Shown: positions 25,217 through 34,205, counted from the first letter of the stretch. The stretch: DNA of 64,000 nt from JAVVEW01 sp032251045 (GCA_032251045.1 JAVVEW010000004.1:1-64000); one strand, 5' to 3'. Made by a program: numbers and translations. Notes: generated from the letters alone by a model not told the origin.

Positions 25217-26193
25217 CAACGCAAGGTTGGCAGCAAGGATGCGGTTAATAAGGTTTCAGGCTGACCCGGCGCCGCGTTAAGCCAGCCTTTGGCAGCGAGT
25301 GCTTCGGTCATGGCGTGCATGGCCTGAAGCAATGCCTCAGGCTCATTCAAATAATCACGATTGGCCAACAAATCCGGTAAATCCAGCCATTGGTAGGCAT
25401 AGGGCACTTGTTCGGGCGGTACCTCCAGCCAGGGCGATAATTGATACAGCATATCGATGCGCCGCGTATGCCAGGCCTGTAAATAGCGAAAATGTCCGGC
25501 AATGAGCTGCGTCAGGGCTGCGGCGTGGCGGCTCAGGGCGCTTCTGCGCACTGCCAAAACATCGATAATCTGTAGCGGCGTTTGCCGGGAATCAAATAGC
25601 ACCTGTAAGCCCAGTGCGCGTAATTGCCGCGCTGACGGATGATAACTGACAATCGCGTCCAGGCCGCCTTGCCGCCAGGCGGCTACATGATCAGTGCCGA
25701 TTTCCTGCCAGTTGACTTGCGCGAGATCCAGCCCGGCACTGGCCAGGGCCTGATGTAACAGAATTGCGGCCACCCCTGTGTTTTCGCTGGCCACGCGCCG
25801 CCCTTGCAGCGCCGCCAGATGCGTTATGCCTGGCCGCGACAACACCATGTCCGCGCCTGCGGAAATGTCAAAAATCAGCACCACGACCACATCCAGGCCA
25901 TCTGCCCGCAAGCGCAACACTTCATCCAGCGTCAACGCCGCAGCATCAACCTCGCCCTGCCGCAACATGACCCATGAAGCCAGTGTGCCGGTGGTGGGGT
26001 AAATCTGAATTCGCCTCGGATCATACTCGTGAGAGCGAAAAGCCTGGAGCATGAATTGATAGCCACTCCAGGGTTGAATGGCCACGCGCAGCGGCGGCTG
26101 GGTGCAGCCAGGCCAAGCGCCAAGTCCAGTCATCCCTGCGGCCGCCCAGCGCAATAGCTGGCGTCGGGTCAGGGATACTGGAGATGAGCGCAT
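25216..26193 (-). CDS. NMT1/SsuA-like substrate-binding protein
   Basis: 325 aa from the ATG at 26193, which follows the stop of the HD-GYP gene by one base. A twin-arginine-like start (SLTRRQLLRWAAAGMTG) precedes a Cys (GAWPGC) that could be a poor lipobox. The body has the fold signature of NMT1/THI5/SsuA-type periplasmic binding proteins (WSGYQFMLQAFRS, GEVDAAALTLDEVL, GRRVASENTG). No ABC permease or ATPase is nearby, and the next gene is a sensor kinase with its own binding-protein domain. It therefore likely works as a signal-binding partner and not in uptake. The ligand is unknown. Confidence 0.8.
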   Translation of the reverse strand: MRSSPVSLTRRQLLRWAAAGMTGLGAWPGCTQPPLRVAIQPWSGYQFMLQAFRSHEYDPRRIQIYPTTGTLASWVMLRQGEVDAAALTLDEVLRLRADGLDVVVVLIFDISAGADMVLSRPGITHLAALQGRRVASENTGVAAILLHQALASAGLDLAQVNWQEIGTDHVAAWRQGGLDAIVSYHPSARQLRALGLQVLFDSRQTPLQIIDVLAVRRSALSRHAAALTQLIAGHFRYLQAWHTRRIDMLYQLSPWLEVPPEQVPYAYQWLDLPDLLANRDYLNEPEALLQAMHAMTEALAAKGWLNAAPGQPETLLTASLLPTLR

Positions 26194-26194
26194 A

Positions 26195-27322
26195 TCAGAC
26201 CTTGGGCGCTGGCTGGGCGGGTAATTCCCGATAACGCTCGGCAATGGCGATGAACGCCTCGCGATGCGCCAACATCACCGCCACACCCGTAGGGTCGAAA
26301 TGGCGTCCCCGCCCTTGTTCTATCAGCGCAAATGCGTCATCGAAGGTAAACGCGGGTTTATACACACGCTTGCTGATCAGTGCGTCGAACACATCAGCCA
26401 GCGCCATCAACCGGGCAGCCAGCGGAATCGACTCGCCCCGCAAGCCTTCAGGATAGCCGGAACCATCCCATTGTTCATGATGATAGCGGGCAATATCCAT
26501 GGCGGTGTATAAAAATAATAGCCCCTCGCGGTCCGGCTCATGGGCAATGGCGCGCCAGATGGCATCGGCACCTAATTGCGCATGCGTTTGCATAATCGCC
26601 CATTCCTCAGCGTTAAGCTTGCCAGGTTTATGCAAAATGGCGTCGGGAATGCCGACCTTGCCAATATCATGCAAAGGTGAAGCCTTGGCGTATAAAGCGA
26701 TGGTTTCGGCATTGAGCTGCTGGCTAAAGCGCGGCTGTTGCGCCAATAACTCACCTAATAAGCGCACATAGCCTTGCGTGCGCAGAATATGCGCGCCGGT
26801 TTCCATGTCGCGGGCTTCGGCCAGGCTGGCCAAAGCCCGCAGGCTGACATCCTGAATCATCAGATTCTGACGCATACGGCGTTCAATCTCCGCTTCCAAC
26901 CACTGATTTTGCCGTTCAATGTGGTCTCTGGCGTGTTTTAATTCCAGATGTGTTTTAACCCTGGACAAGACAATCGCCGGTTTCAAGGGCTTGGTAATAT
27001 AATCCACCGCGCCTAGGGATAAGCCGTGTGCCTCGTCTTGCGTGTCATCGAGAGCGCTGACAAAAATAACCGGGATCGCCATGCTTTCAGGATGTTGGCG
27101 CAATTCAGCCAACACCTGATAACCATCCATGTCCGGCATCAGAATGTCCAGCAGAATCAAATCCGGAACAGGCTCCATTTGCGCGATAGCCAGCGCGGTC
27201 TGGCCACGGCTGGCGACCTTGACAGCATAGTGGGGCGCAAGAATTTCGCCCAGCCGTCGTAAATTTTCTGGTGCGTCATCGACAATCAGCAGTGTTTGTC
27301 GGGGGGCAGGAGAAGTGCTCAT
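26195..27322 (-). CDS. Response regulator with HD-GYP domain
   Basis: 375 aa. A receiver domain (LLIVDDAPENLRRLG, phospho-acceptor Asp in LILLDILMPDMDG, KPLK lysine) is joined through a short coiled coil (about 135-165) to an HD-GYP domain with PLHDIGKVGIPD and HHEQWDGSGYPEGL. HD-GYP proteins hydrolyse cyclic di-GMP. The three-gene operon reads regulator, binding protein, hybrid kinase, so the kinase probably phosphorylates this protein directly or through its own HPt. Metal-binding His and Asp residues appear intact. Confidence 0.93.
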   Translation of the reverse strand: MSTSPAPRQTLLIVDDAPENLRRLGEILAPHYAVKVASRGQTALAIAQMEPVPDLILLDILMPDMDGYQVLAELRQHPESMAIPVIFVSALDDTQDEAHGLSLGAVDYITKPLKPAIVLSRVKTHLELKHARDHIERQNQWLEAEIERRMRQNLMIQDVSLRALASLAEARDMETGAHILRTQGYVRLLGELLAQQPRFSQQLNAETIALYAKASPLHDIGKVGIPDAILHKPGKLNAEEWAIMQTHAQLGADAIWRAIAHEPDREGLLFLYTAMDIARYHHEQWDGSGYPEGLRGESIPLAARLMALADVFDALISKRVYKPAFTFDDAFALIEQGRGRHFDPTGVAVMLAHREAFIAIAERYRELPAQPAPKV

Positions 27323-27382
27323 ATAGACCAGACCTGGAAGTGGGTGACAAAAAATATCCGTTCAAAATATGTCGAGGCATCT

Positions 27383-28255
27383 TCAGGTTTTGCTAACGAG
27401 CAGGTGCCAAGCCAGGCCCAGGCTGGCCAGGCTTAGCCAGACAAACACCAGCGGCCCGATCACGCCATCATAGGCACTGACCAGAAAGTAATAAGGGGCG
27501 TTAGCATCCACGTCAAAGAAAACTTTGGTCAGTTTAATCTGCCACACCCAGGCGGCATGACAACCGATACACAGCATCAGGCCGCCCGGCCAGATCACCC
27601 GCACCAAGCCCAGAAAGACCCCCACCGCAAACAGCGCCAGAAACGGCATGCGTATATCCGGTTGCGACAAATGGGCCAGCGCATCCTGAAACAACAGCCA
27701 GCCACTATACCAATGCACTTGTTCGGCTGGCAGTATCATATCCGTTTTCATAAAATGCAGCAGGGCATAATAAAACGCACTGACCATAATTGCCGTCACC
27801 ACCGACATCCGGGCGCGCAGCGCCGCCAGCAATACACCGCGAAACACGGGCTCCTCGGCCAGTGAAATCAATATCGCCAGCAATAAGGTCAAGGCGGTCT
27901 TGCTCAACCACCACGACCACTCAGGCTGAGTATCCGGGTCCTCCACCTGCACGCCCAGCGCGATCAATAACACCAATACCGGCAGCAACGTGATAAGGCC
28001 CAACCCCAGGCCGCGCAACAGTTGCCGGCGCAAGCACATGCCATTGCGCCAGCCTAAATCGGCCCAGGTCAGCGTCAACCCTCGCATCAGTGGCCAGATA
28101 CTCAGCACCAGCAAAACCTTGCCGGTTTTGCTGACCAAGGTTTCCAGCGGCACTTGCCCATCCAGCGCCACGAACAGGCCAAATCCCAGCAATGCGGCCA
28201 AGCTGACCACGGCCAGCAGCACCGCGAACGGCGCCAGCATGACCCAAATCCGCAT
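27383..28255 (-). CDS. CPBP-family intramembrane protease-like protein
   Basis: 290 aa with about eight hydrophobic segments. The CPBP (CAAX protease/bacteriocin-processing) motifs are present: EEPVFRG in a helix, an FYYALLHF segment with the second catalytic His, and GCHAAW with a third. The ATG at 28255 overlaps the TGA of rsmE (TGATG), so it is coupled to rsmE; a longer frame inside rsmE was rejected. Family members cleave prenylated or signal-like peptides, or act as scaffolds. Its substrate here is unknown. Confidence 0.82.
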   Translation of the reverse strand: MRIWVMLAPFAVLLAVVSLAALLGFGLFVALDGQVPLETLVSKTGKVLLVLSIWPLMRGLTLTWADLGWRNGMCLRRQLLRGLGLGLITLLPVLVLLIALGVQVEDPDTQPEWSWWLSKTALTLLLAILISLAEEPVFRGVLLAALRARMSVVTAIMVSAFYYALLHFMKTDMILPAEQVHWYSGWLLFQDALAHLSQPDIRMPFLALFAVGVFLGLVRVIWPGGLMLCIGCHAAWVWQIKLTKVFFDVDANAPYYFLVSAYDGVIGPLVFVWLSLASLGLAWHLLVSKT

Positions 28256-28983
28256 CAACGAAAATCTCCCCATAAGGTTTGCGCGGCGGCCAATGCCGCG
28301 ACGCACGCCGTTTCAGTACGCAAAATGCGACTGCCCAGACGTACTGGCATGAAGGCATGGGCGATGGCCAGGTGCCGCTCATCGCCATTGAAGCCACCCT
28401 CCGGGCCGGACAGCAAGGTCAGCTCGCGCACGGCCTGGCCCAGCTCGGGCAGGCTGGCGGATGCTTCCGGGTCAAGAAACACCCGCGTTCCGCTTTGTCT
28501 GTCCAGCCAATCGGGCAGGGCCATGATCGGATGCAAGACCGGCTTAAGCGTGCGTCCAGACTGTTGGGCGGCATGTTGCACAATTTTATCCCAATGCGCC
28601 AGACGGTTTTGTGCCCGATCTTCATCAAGCTTCACCACGCAACGCTCGCTGGTCAACGGCGTGACCGAGGTAACGCCAAGCTCCACCGATTTTTGCAAGG
28701 CATAATCCATGCGTTCACCTCGGCTGATCACCAGGCCAAGCTTCACCGTCAAGGGGGATTCGGCCTGGCCAGGGCGATGCTCGGTCAGCATGACGCTGGC
28801 GTGGCGACGGCCACTGAACTGCACCTGCCCCTGATACTCGCCGCCATCACCGTTAAAAACCACCAGCGCCGCCCCCGATTTCAGGCGCAGCACATGACTT
28901 AGGTAATGTTGCTGTTCCTGATCCAGTGGCACCGGCTGGCCCAGCGTCAAGGGTTGAGGTAAATACAGTCGGGATACGCGCAT
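28255..28983 (-). CDS. rsmE: 16S rRNA m3U1498 methyltransferase (RsmE)
   Basis: 242 aa from the ATG at 28983 (MRVSRLYLPQPL). It shows the PUA-like N-terminal part with HYLSHVLRLK and the SPOUT C-terminal knot with LLSGPEGGFNGDE and LGSRILRTETA, the SAM-binding loop. RsmE methylates N3 of U1498 in 16S rRNA. A frame extending 114 nt upstream carries no family sequence and was not used. It is transcribed divergently from dcd, with about 200 nt between. Confidence 0.95.
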   Translation of the reverse strand: MRVSRLYLPQPLTLGQPVPLDQEQQHYLSHVLRLKSGAALVVFNGDGGEYQGQVQFSGRRHASVMLTEHRPGQAESPLTVKLGLVISRGERMDYALQKSVELGVTSVTPLTSERCVVKLDEDRAQNRLAHWDKIVQHAAQQSGRTLKPVLHPIMALPDWLDRQSGTRVFLDPEASASLPELGQAVRELTLLSGPEGGFNGDERHLAIAHAFMPVRLGSRILRTETACVAALAAAQTLWGDFR

Positions 28984-29181
28984 GGCAAAAATTTCAACGT
29001 CGATTGCATAAAAGTGTCGCGTTGCCAGAGTCGCCAATGTTACAACCGAGGCACGCGGTTTGGGTTTACAATAATCAATTGTGCTTAACGGTGGCATCGT
29101 TAGCGCTTGGCACGGCAGCGCGGCCTTATGACCTTAACAAACCGCGCTGCTGACCTTGAAATCAATTATCATCTTTAATTT

Positions 29182-30438
29182 ATGGGCATCAAATCCGATC
29201 TTTGGATCAAACGCATGGCGCGTGAACACGGCATGATCGAGCCTTTCGCGGACAGCCAGATACGCAGTCATGAGCAAGGTAAAGTCATTTCCTATGGCAC
29301 ATCCAGCTATGGCTATGATGTACGTTGCTCTACCGAATTCAAAATTTTCACCAATATCAATTCCGCGATTGTCGATCCTAAAAATTTCAGCGCGGCCAGT
29401 TTTGTCGATGTCAGCTCCGATGTCTGTATTATCCCACCAAATTCCTTTGCCTTGGCGCGCACGGTGGAATTGTTCCGGATTCCGCGCGATGTTCTGGTGA
29501 TTTGCCTGGGCAAATCAACCTACGCCCGCTGTTTTCGTGGCGATACCCGGGTTGCTTTAGTCGATGGCACGGCACCAACCCTGGCGGACATGGCTCGGCG
29601 GGCGGAGTCAGGCGAAATGTTTTGGGGCTACAGTATCGCGCCATCCGGGCGCTTGATCGTTACGTTGCTTAAAGCGCCTCGCTATATCGGGCGCGACGCC
29701 TTGGTGGAAGTTCAGCTCGACAATGGTGCAACGATTTGCGCGACACCGGATCATCAATTTCTGATGCGTGACGGACATTACCTGCCAGCTGCCAAGTTGC
29801 GACCCGGCGCTTCATTGATGCCGCTTTATCGAGATCTGAAACAGGGCTATGAAAGCGTTTACCAGCCGTTGAATGGCCATTTTTACCCCACCCGGCGGCT
29901 GGTTGAAGAGCGGGCGCTCCGACATCAACTAAACCCGGCTATCACGGGAGCGCAACCGCACGCTATCGATAATAACCCGTACGCTGACATGATGCACGAG
30001 CCGCGGCATCTGCCCCGACGCCCGTTGCCGAATAGCGCGCCGCCGCTGGCTGGTGGCCTACCAGCGCGGCGCCGTTTCCCCGAAGTCATGGCGCCGGGTC
30101 AGTACCGCAATCACCAGGTGACCGGCTTGCGAGAGCTGCCGGGTGACCACGATGTTTATTGCCTGACCGTGCCTGAAGCCGGGAATTTTGCCCTTGAGGC
30201 CGGCGTTTTTGTGCATAACTGCGGCATTATCGTCAATGTCACGCCACTAGAGCCGGAATGGGAAGGCCATGTAACCCTGGAATTTTCCAACACCACCCCC
30301 TTGCCGGCTAAAATCTATGCCAATGAAGGGGTTGCGCAAATGCTGTTTTTAGGGGCTGATGAGATTTGTGAAACCTCGTATCGCGACCGGAACGGTAAAT
30401 ACCAAGGCCAGGTCGGAGTGACCCTGCCCAAGGCCTGA
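29182..30438 (+). CDS. dcd: dCTP deaminase precursor interrupted by an intein
   Basis: 418 aa. Residues 1-116 and 347-418 join into a normal 188-aa Dcd (MGIKSDLWIKRMAREHGMIE to GQVGVTLPKA). The 230-residue insert (117-346) is a complete intein. Dcd deaminates dCTP to dUTP for thymidylate synthesis. The insertion follows the KSTYAR motif, whose Arg is catalytically important, and precedes the catalytic Glu of VTLEFSN, so the precursor cannot be active until spliced. Both halves are in one open frame with no stop. The downstream epimerase gene starts 4 nt after the stop, but its function is unrelated. Confidence 0.96.
   Translation: MGIKSDLWIKRMAREHGMIEPFADSQIRSHEQGKVISYGTSSYGYDVRCSTEFKIFTNINSAIVDPKNFSAASFVDVSSDVCIIPPNSFALARTVELFRIPRDVLVICLGKSTYARCFRGDTRVALVDGTAPTLADMARRAESGEMFWGYSIAPSGRLIVTLLKAPRYIGRDALVEVQLDNGATICATPDHQFLMRDGHYLPAAKLRPGASLMPLYRDLKQGYESVYQPLNGHFYPTRRLVEERALRHQLNPAITGAQPHAIDNNPYADMMHEPRHLPRRPLPNSAPPLAGGLPARRRFPEVMAPGQYRNHQVTGLRELPGDHDVYCLTVPEAGNFALEAGVFVHNCGIIVNVTPLEPEWEGHVTLEFSNTTPLPAKIYANEGVAQMLFLGADEICETSYRDRNGKYQGQVGVTLPKA
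29530..30219 (+). other. Mini-intein within dCTP deaminase
   Basis: 230 aa bounded by Cys1 (CFRGDTRVAL) and His-Asn at the end (GVFVHN), with Cys as the first C-extein residue. Block B has the TxxH motif (CATPDH) at residues 70-75 and block F reads DVYCLTVPEAGNF, so all class 1 splicing residues are present. Between blocks B and F, about residues 114-165 (NGHFYPTRRLV and HAIDNNPYADMMHEPRHL) resemble a worn HNH homing endonuclease, with the usual metal-ligand pattern incomplete. No LAGLIDADG motif is seen. It is expected to splice but probably no longer to home. Confidence 0.93.
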
Positions 30439-30442
30439 TACT

Positions 30443-31396
30443 ATGGCCGCGCCTCGTATTCTGGTCACCGGTGCCACTGGTATGGTGGGTTCGGCGTTAT
30501 GTCGGCTGCTGCATGAGCAAGGCTTTGCCGTGCGGGCCGCGGTTCGGTGCGGGCCTCAGGCCACGCCATGGCCAAGCGTTGTAACCGGCGAACTTGGCTC
30601 TGACACCGACTGGCGCGTGGCGCTTGAGGATTGTCAAGCCGTAGTGCATCTGGCCGCTGCCGTGCATGATCAACGTGGGCGACTGAGTGAGGCGGATTAT
30701 TGGCGTATCAATCATCAGGCCACGCTGACCTTGGCCGAGCAATCGGCGGCGCTGGGCGTCCGGCGTTTGCTGCTGGTCAGTACAGTAAAAATCCATGGCG
30801 AGTCCAGCATTCCGGGGCAACCGTTTCGGGAAACCGATCCCGCCCGTCCGGACGATGCTTATGCACGCTCGAAATGGGCGGCGGAGCAGGCGGTCTGGCA
30901 GGTGGCCGAGGCAACCGGACTTGAGGTCGTGGTGGTGCGTCCACCGCTGGTCTACGGGCCGGGCGTGAAGGCCAATTTTCTCCAATTGCTGCGCTGGGCC
31001 AGGCGCGGTTTGCCGCTGCCATTGGGCAAAATCCACAATCAACGCAGCCTGATCGGCTTGGCAAATTTGACCACTTTTCTGCAACGCTGCCTCACTCATC
31101 CTGATGCCGCCGGGCAAACCTTTCTGGTTGCCGACCGGGAAACCTGGAGTACCGGCGCTCTGTATCAAGCACTGGCCAGGGCGCAAGGCGTTCATGCTCC
31201 GGTGTGGCCGTTGCCGCGTGTTGTGTTACAGGCACTGTTACCCAGCACACTGGAGCAGCGTTTGTGCGCTTCATTGGCGGTGTCGACAGATCAAGCGACA
31301 CAGCGTTTGGGCTGGCAGCCACCTTATTCCGCTGAAACGCAACTGGCTGACACGGTGACCTGGTATCGGCAAGGCGGTAGACCATGGCCACCTTGA
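30443..31396 (+). CDS. NAD-dependent sugar epimerase/reductase (WbpV-like)
   Basis: 317 aa extended SDR: a Rossmann GxxGxxG (VTGATGMVGSAL) at the N-terminus and a catalytic YxxxK (YARSKWAAEQA) near residue 140. The order epimerase, MraY-type glycosyltransferase, large dehydratase is that of wbpV-wbpL-wbpM at the end of Pseudomonas O-antigen clusters. There WbpV reduces the 4-keto intermediate made by WbpM to UDP-FucNAc. The reading frame overlaps the next gene by 13 nt. Confidence 0.82.
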   Translation: MAAPRILVTGATGMVGSALCRLLHEQGFAVRAAVRCGPQATPWPSVVTGELGSDTDWRVALEDCQAVVHLAAAVHDQRGRLSEADYWRINHQATLTLAEQSAALGVRRLLLVSTVKIHGESSIPGQPFRETDPARPDDAYARSKWAAEQAVWQVAEATGLEVVVVRPPLVYGPGVKANFLQLLRWARRGLPLPLGKIHNQRSLIGLANLTTFLQRCLTHPDAAGQTFLVADRETWSTGALYQALARAQGVHAPVWPLPRVVLQALLPSTLEQRLCASLAVSTDQATQRLGWQPPYSAETQLADTVTWYRQGGRPWPP

Positions 31397-32352
31397 ACGT
31401 GTCTGCGCTGATGGCGGCACTGTTATTGTCCGGTTTCGGCATTGCCGGCGTCTTTCACTATGCCCGTCATAAGCTGCTGGACCGACCTAATGCGCGCAGC
31501 GCGCATCAAGCGGCCACCCCGCGCGGCGCAGGCTTGGCGGTGGTGCTGGCTATTTTCTGCGTTCTTGGCCTGGCTTATCATGACAACGCTGCTTTCTGGC
31601 CGCTGTGGGCCGGACTACCGATCGCCTGGGTTGGCTGGCTGGACGATCATGGTCATGTCGCAGCGACCAAGCGTTTGTTGGTGCACGGCCTGTGTGCCGT
31701 GGCGGCGCTGCTGCTACTGCCTTTGCCCTGGCTGGCACTGGCACCGTTGCTTCTGGTGCTGGTGTGGGCGTTGAATCTGTTCAACTTTATGGATGGTATC
31801 GATGGCCTGGCCGGTTCCGAGGCGGTGTTTTTCGGTGCCTCGCTGAGCGTGTTGCTGAGCCACGATCACCTAATGCTCAGCACTCAGGCAGGCCTGATCG
31901 CCGCTGCGAGCGCGGGCTTTTTATTCTGGAACTGGCCTCCGGCTAAAATTTTTCTGGGTGATGTCGGCAGCGGCTTTTTGGGCTTTGCGTTGGCACTGAC
32001 CGTGTTGGAAGCGGCGCTGTACGATAACCTGTATGCTTATCAGGGGCTGATCCTGAGCGCCGGCTTTTGGGTGGATGCCAGTATCACGCTCGTGGTGCGC
32101 ATGGCGACCGGGCAGGTCTGGTATCGGGCGCATAATTTGCACGGCTACCAAAAAGCCGCCCGGCGCTTTGGCGCGGTGGCTGTCTTATGGGGGTATTGGG
32201 CGCTGAATCTGGGCTGGCTGTTGCCAATGGCGTGGCTGGTTGGGCATTATCCGGACAGCCGGGTCGAACTGACCGTGCTGGCGCTTCTCCCTTTAACCGT
32301 GGCGGCGTGGTATTTACGCGCCGGCCATCTTGCCGTCGAGACACGATCGTGA
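31384..32352 (+). CDS. Undecaprenyl-phosphate sugar-1-phosphate transferase (WbpL-like)
   Basis: 322 aa with about ten transmembrane segments. The MraY/WecA family motifs are WLDDHGHV (DD near residue 75), NFMDGIDGLAG and KIFLGDVGSGFLGF. The enzyme starts glycan assembly by moving a sugar-1-phosphate from UDP-sugar to undecaprenyl phosphate at the inner membrane. It overlaps the preceding gene by 13 nt and its TGA overlaps the GTG of the next (GTGA), so the three genes are tightly coupled. Confidence 0.88.
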   Translation: MATLNVSALMAALLLSGFGIAGVFHYARHKLLDRPNARSAHQAATPRGAGLAVVLAIFCVLGLAYHDNAAFWPLWAGLPIAWVGWLDDHGHVAATKRLLVHGLCAVAALLLLPLPWLALAPLLLVLVWALNLFNFMDGIDGLAGSEAVFFGASLSVLLSHDHLMLSTQAGLIAAASAGFLFWNWPPAKIFLGDVGSGFLGFALALTVLEAALYDNLYAYQGLILSAGFWVDASITLVVRMATGQVWYRAHNLHGYQKAARRFGAVAVLWGYWALNLGWLLPMAWLVGHYPDSRVELTVLALLPLTVAAWYLRAGHLAVETRS

Positions 32353-34205
32353 GATTCAAATTCCGCTCCCGTCTGACTGTGTTTGTCCATGACCTGTTCA
32401 TGGTTACCCTGGCCTGGTCGGGCGCGTACTGGCTGCGCTTTAACCTGGAGACCTTGCCGAAATTCTTTGCCACCCATTTGCAGCAGGATTTGCCCTATGT
32501 CGTGCTGATTCAAGGTTCGGTATTCTGGGCGCTGGGGCTGTATCGGGGGGTATGGCGGTTTTCCTCCATGCCTGATTTGATACGCATCGCGCAGGCCGCG
32601 TTGTTGGGGCTGGTGTTGATCACGGTCAGTTTTTTCCTTTATGATCGTATGTATGGCGTACCGCGTGCGGTACTGCCGCTGTATTTATTGCTATTGTTGC
32701 TGTTGCTGTGCATACCACGCTTTTGCTACCGGTTTTTCAAAGAATATGTGATGCACGAACGCAGCGGCAAACGGGCGCTGATTATCGGCGCCGGTAGCGC
32801 AGGTGAAATGCTGGCGCGGGATCTGCTTCGACACAACGATTCGGGTTATATCCCGGTCGGCTTTCTGGATGACAACTTAAGAAAACGCCACAGCGATATT
32901 CGCGGCATCCGCGTGCTAGGGCCAGTCGATCGGCTCGATAAATACATACGCAAACTGAATGCGGAAATTCTGCTGATTGCGGTGCCATCGGCCAATGATG
33001 CGCAAATGCGCGCCATCGTCGAGCGTTGTGAACAGTCCGGCCTGCCTTTTCTGACCCTGCCTTCGGTAAAGAATCTGCTGTCCACGCAAATTCTGGGCGA
33101 TAAACTGCGTGATGTTTCCATTGAAGACATTTTAGGCCGTGAGCCGGTAGCCATGGATTGGGAGCTGATCTGCACGCGGCTGAAAGGTCGAACGGTGCTG
33201 GTGACCGGAGGTGGCGGCTCGATCGGTTCGGAGCTGTGCAAACAGCTGGCCCGGGTGGAGCCGGGGCTTTTGGTGGTGCTCGATCAGTCGGAATATAACT
33301 TGTACAGCATCGATGCCGAGTTGAGCCAGCAATTTCCGCAGCTGCGTCATCAAGCTATTTTGGGCGATGTCACCAATGCGCGTACCGTTCACAACGTATT
33401 GCAGACCTTTAAGCCACAGGTGGTGTTCCATGCCGCCGCCTATAAGCATGTACCACTGCTGGAACATCAGGCCCGTGAAGCCGTGCATAACAATCTGCTT
33501 GGTACCATGCGTCTGGCCGATGCGGCGCTGGCGCTTAAGGTTGAGCGTTTTGTGCTGATTTCCACCGATAAAGCGGTGCAGCCCAGCAGCGTCATGGGGG
33601 CCACCAAAAGAGCTGCGGAAATTTACTGTCAGCACCTGTCCTTGCAAGGCGGTACACATTTTATGACCGTGCGCTTTGGTAACGTGCTCGATTCCGCCGG
33701 CAGTGTGGTACCGTTGTTTCGCAAACAAATCCGCCAAGGTGGCCCGATCACCGTTACCCATCCCGATATTTCCCGCTATTTCATGACTATACCCGAAGCC
33801 TGCCAATTGATCATGAAAGCCGCAACCATCGGCCAAGGCGGAGAGATTTTCGTGCTGGACATGGGTGAACCGATCAAAATCCGCTATCTGGCCGAACAAA
33901 TGATCCGCCTAAGTGGCAAGCGGCCCGGTATCGATATCGACATCCAATATGTCGGGTTGCGGCCCGGTGAAAAGCTGCATGAAACCCTGCATCATCCCAA
34001 CGAGCAAATCGAACCTTCAGGTTATGCCAAATTATTCAAAGTGAAAGCACGGCGCTGTCAGGAGCCGCGCGCCTGGCTGGACAGGGTCGCGCATCTGGCG
34101 ACGCAGCTGCAAGATTTACCAGAACAGGAAGTCATCGTGGCGTTACAAGAACTGGTGACAGATTTCACCAACGGGCAAAAAAAAGCCGCCCAAGAAGGCG
34201 GCTGA
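32349..34205 (+). CDS. Membrane-bound UDP-GlcNAc 4,6-dehydratase (WbpM-like)
   Basis: 618 aa from a GTG at 32349 overlapping the previous stop. Four N-terminal transmembrane helices (about residues 10-130), then a first nucleotide-binding region (ALIIGAGSAGEMLARDLL) and the catalytic SDR domain with GGGGSIGSELCKQ. The active-site segment reads VLISTDKAVQPSSVMGATKR (a TMGxxK-like variant). Such enzymes convert UDP-GlcNAc to the 4-keto-6-deoxy sugar. A longer frame upstream lies inside the previous gene. A GC-rich hairpin with an A-run on its left (34177-34203) covers the stop codon and would terminate transcription arriving from the opposite strand. Confidence 0.9.
   Translation: MRFKFRSRLTVFVHDLFMVTLAWSGAYWLRFNLETLPKFFATHLQQDLPYVVLIQGSVFWALGLYRGVWRFSSMPDLIRIAQAALLGLVLITVSFFLYDRMYGVPRAVLPLYLLLLLLLLCIPRFCYRFFKEYVMHERSGKRALIIGAGSAGEMLARDLLRHNDSGYIPVGFLDDNLRKRHSDIRGIRVLGPVDRLDKYIRKLNAEILLIAVPSANDAQMRAIVERCEQSGLPFLTLPSVKNLLSTQILGDKLRDVSIEDILGREPVAMDWELICTRLKGRTVLVTGGGGSIGSELCKQLARVEPGLLVVLDQSEYNLYSIDAELSQQFPQLRHQAILGDVTNARTVHNVLQTFKPQVVFHAAAYKHVPLLEHQAREAVHNNLLGTMRLADAALALKVERFVLISTDKAVQPSSVMGATKRAAEIYCQHLSLQGGTHFMTVRFGNVLDSAGSVVPLFRKQIRQGGPITVTHPDISRYFMTIPEACQLIMKAATIGQGGEIFVLDMGEPIKIRYLAEQMIRLSGKRPGIDIDIQYVGLRPGEKLHETLHHPNEQIEPSGYAKLFKVKARRCQEPRAWLDRVAHLATQLQDLPEQEVIVALQELVTDFTNGQKKAAQEGG

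Noticed and set aside
34177..34203. GC-rich hairpin at the end of the wbpM-like gene as a terminator of that gene
   Set aside because: The A/T run is on the left side, so it fits termination of minus-strand transcription only, and no minus-strand gene lies to the right within reach.
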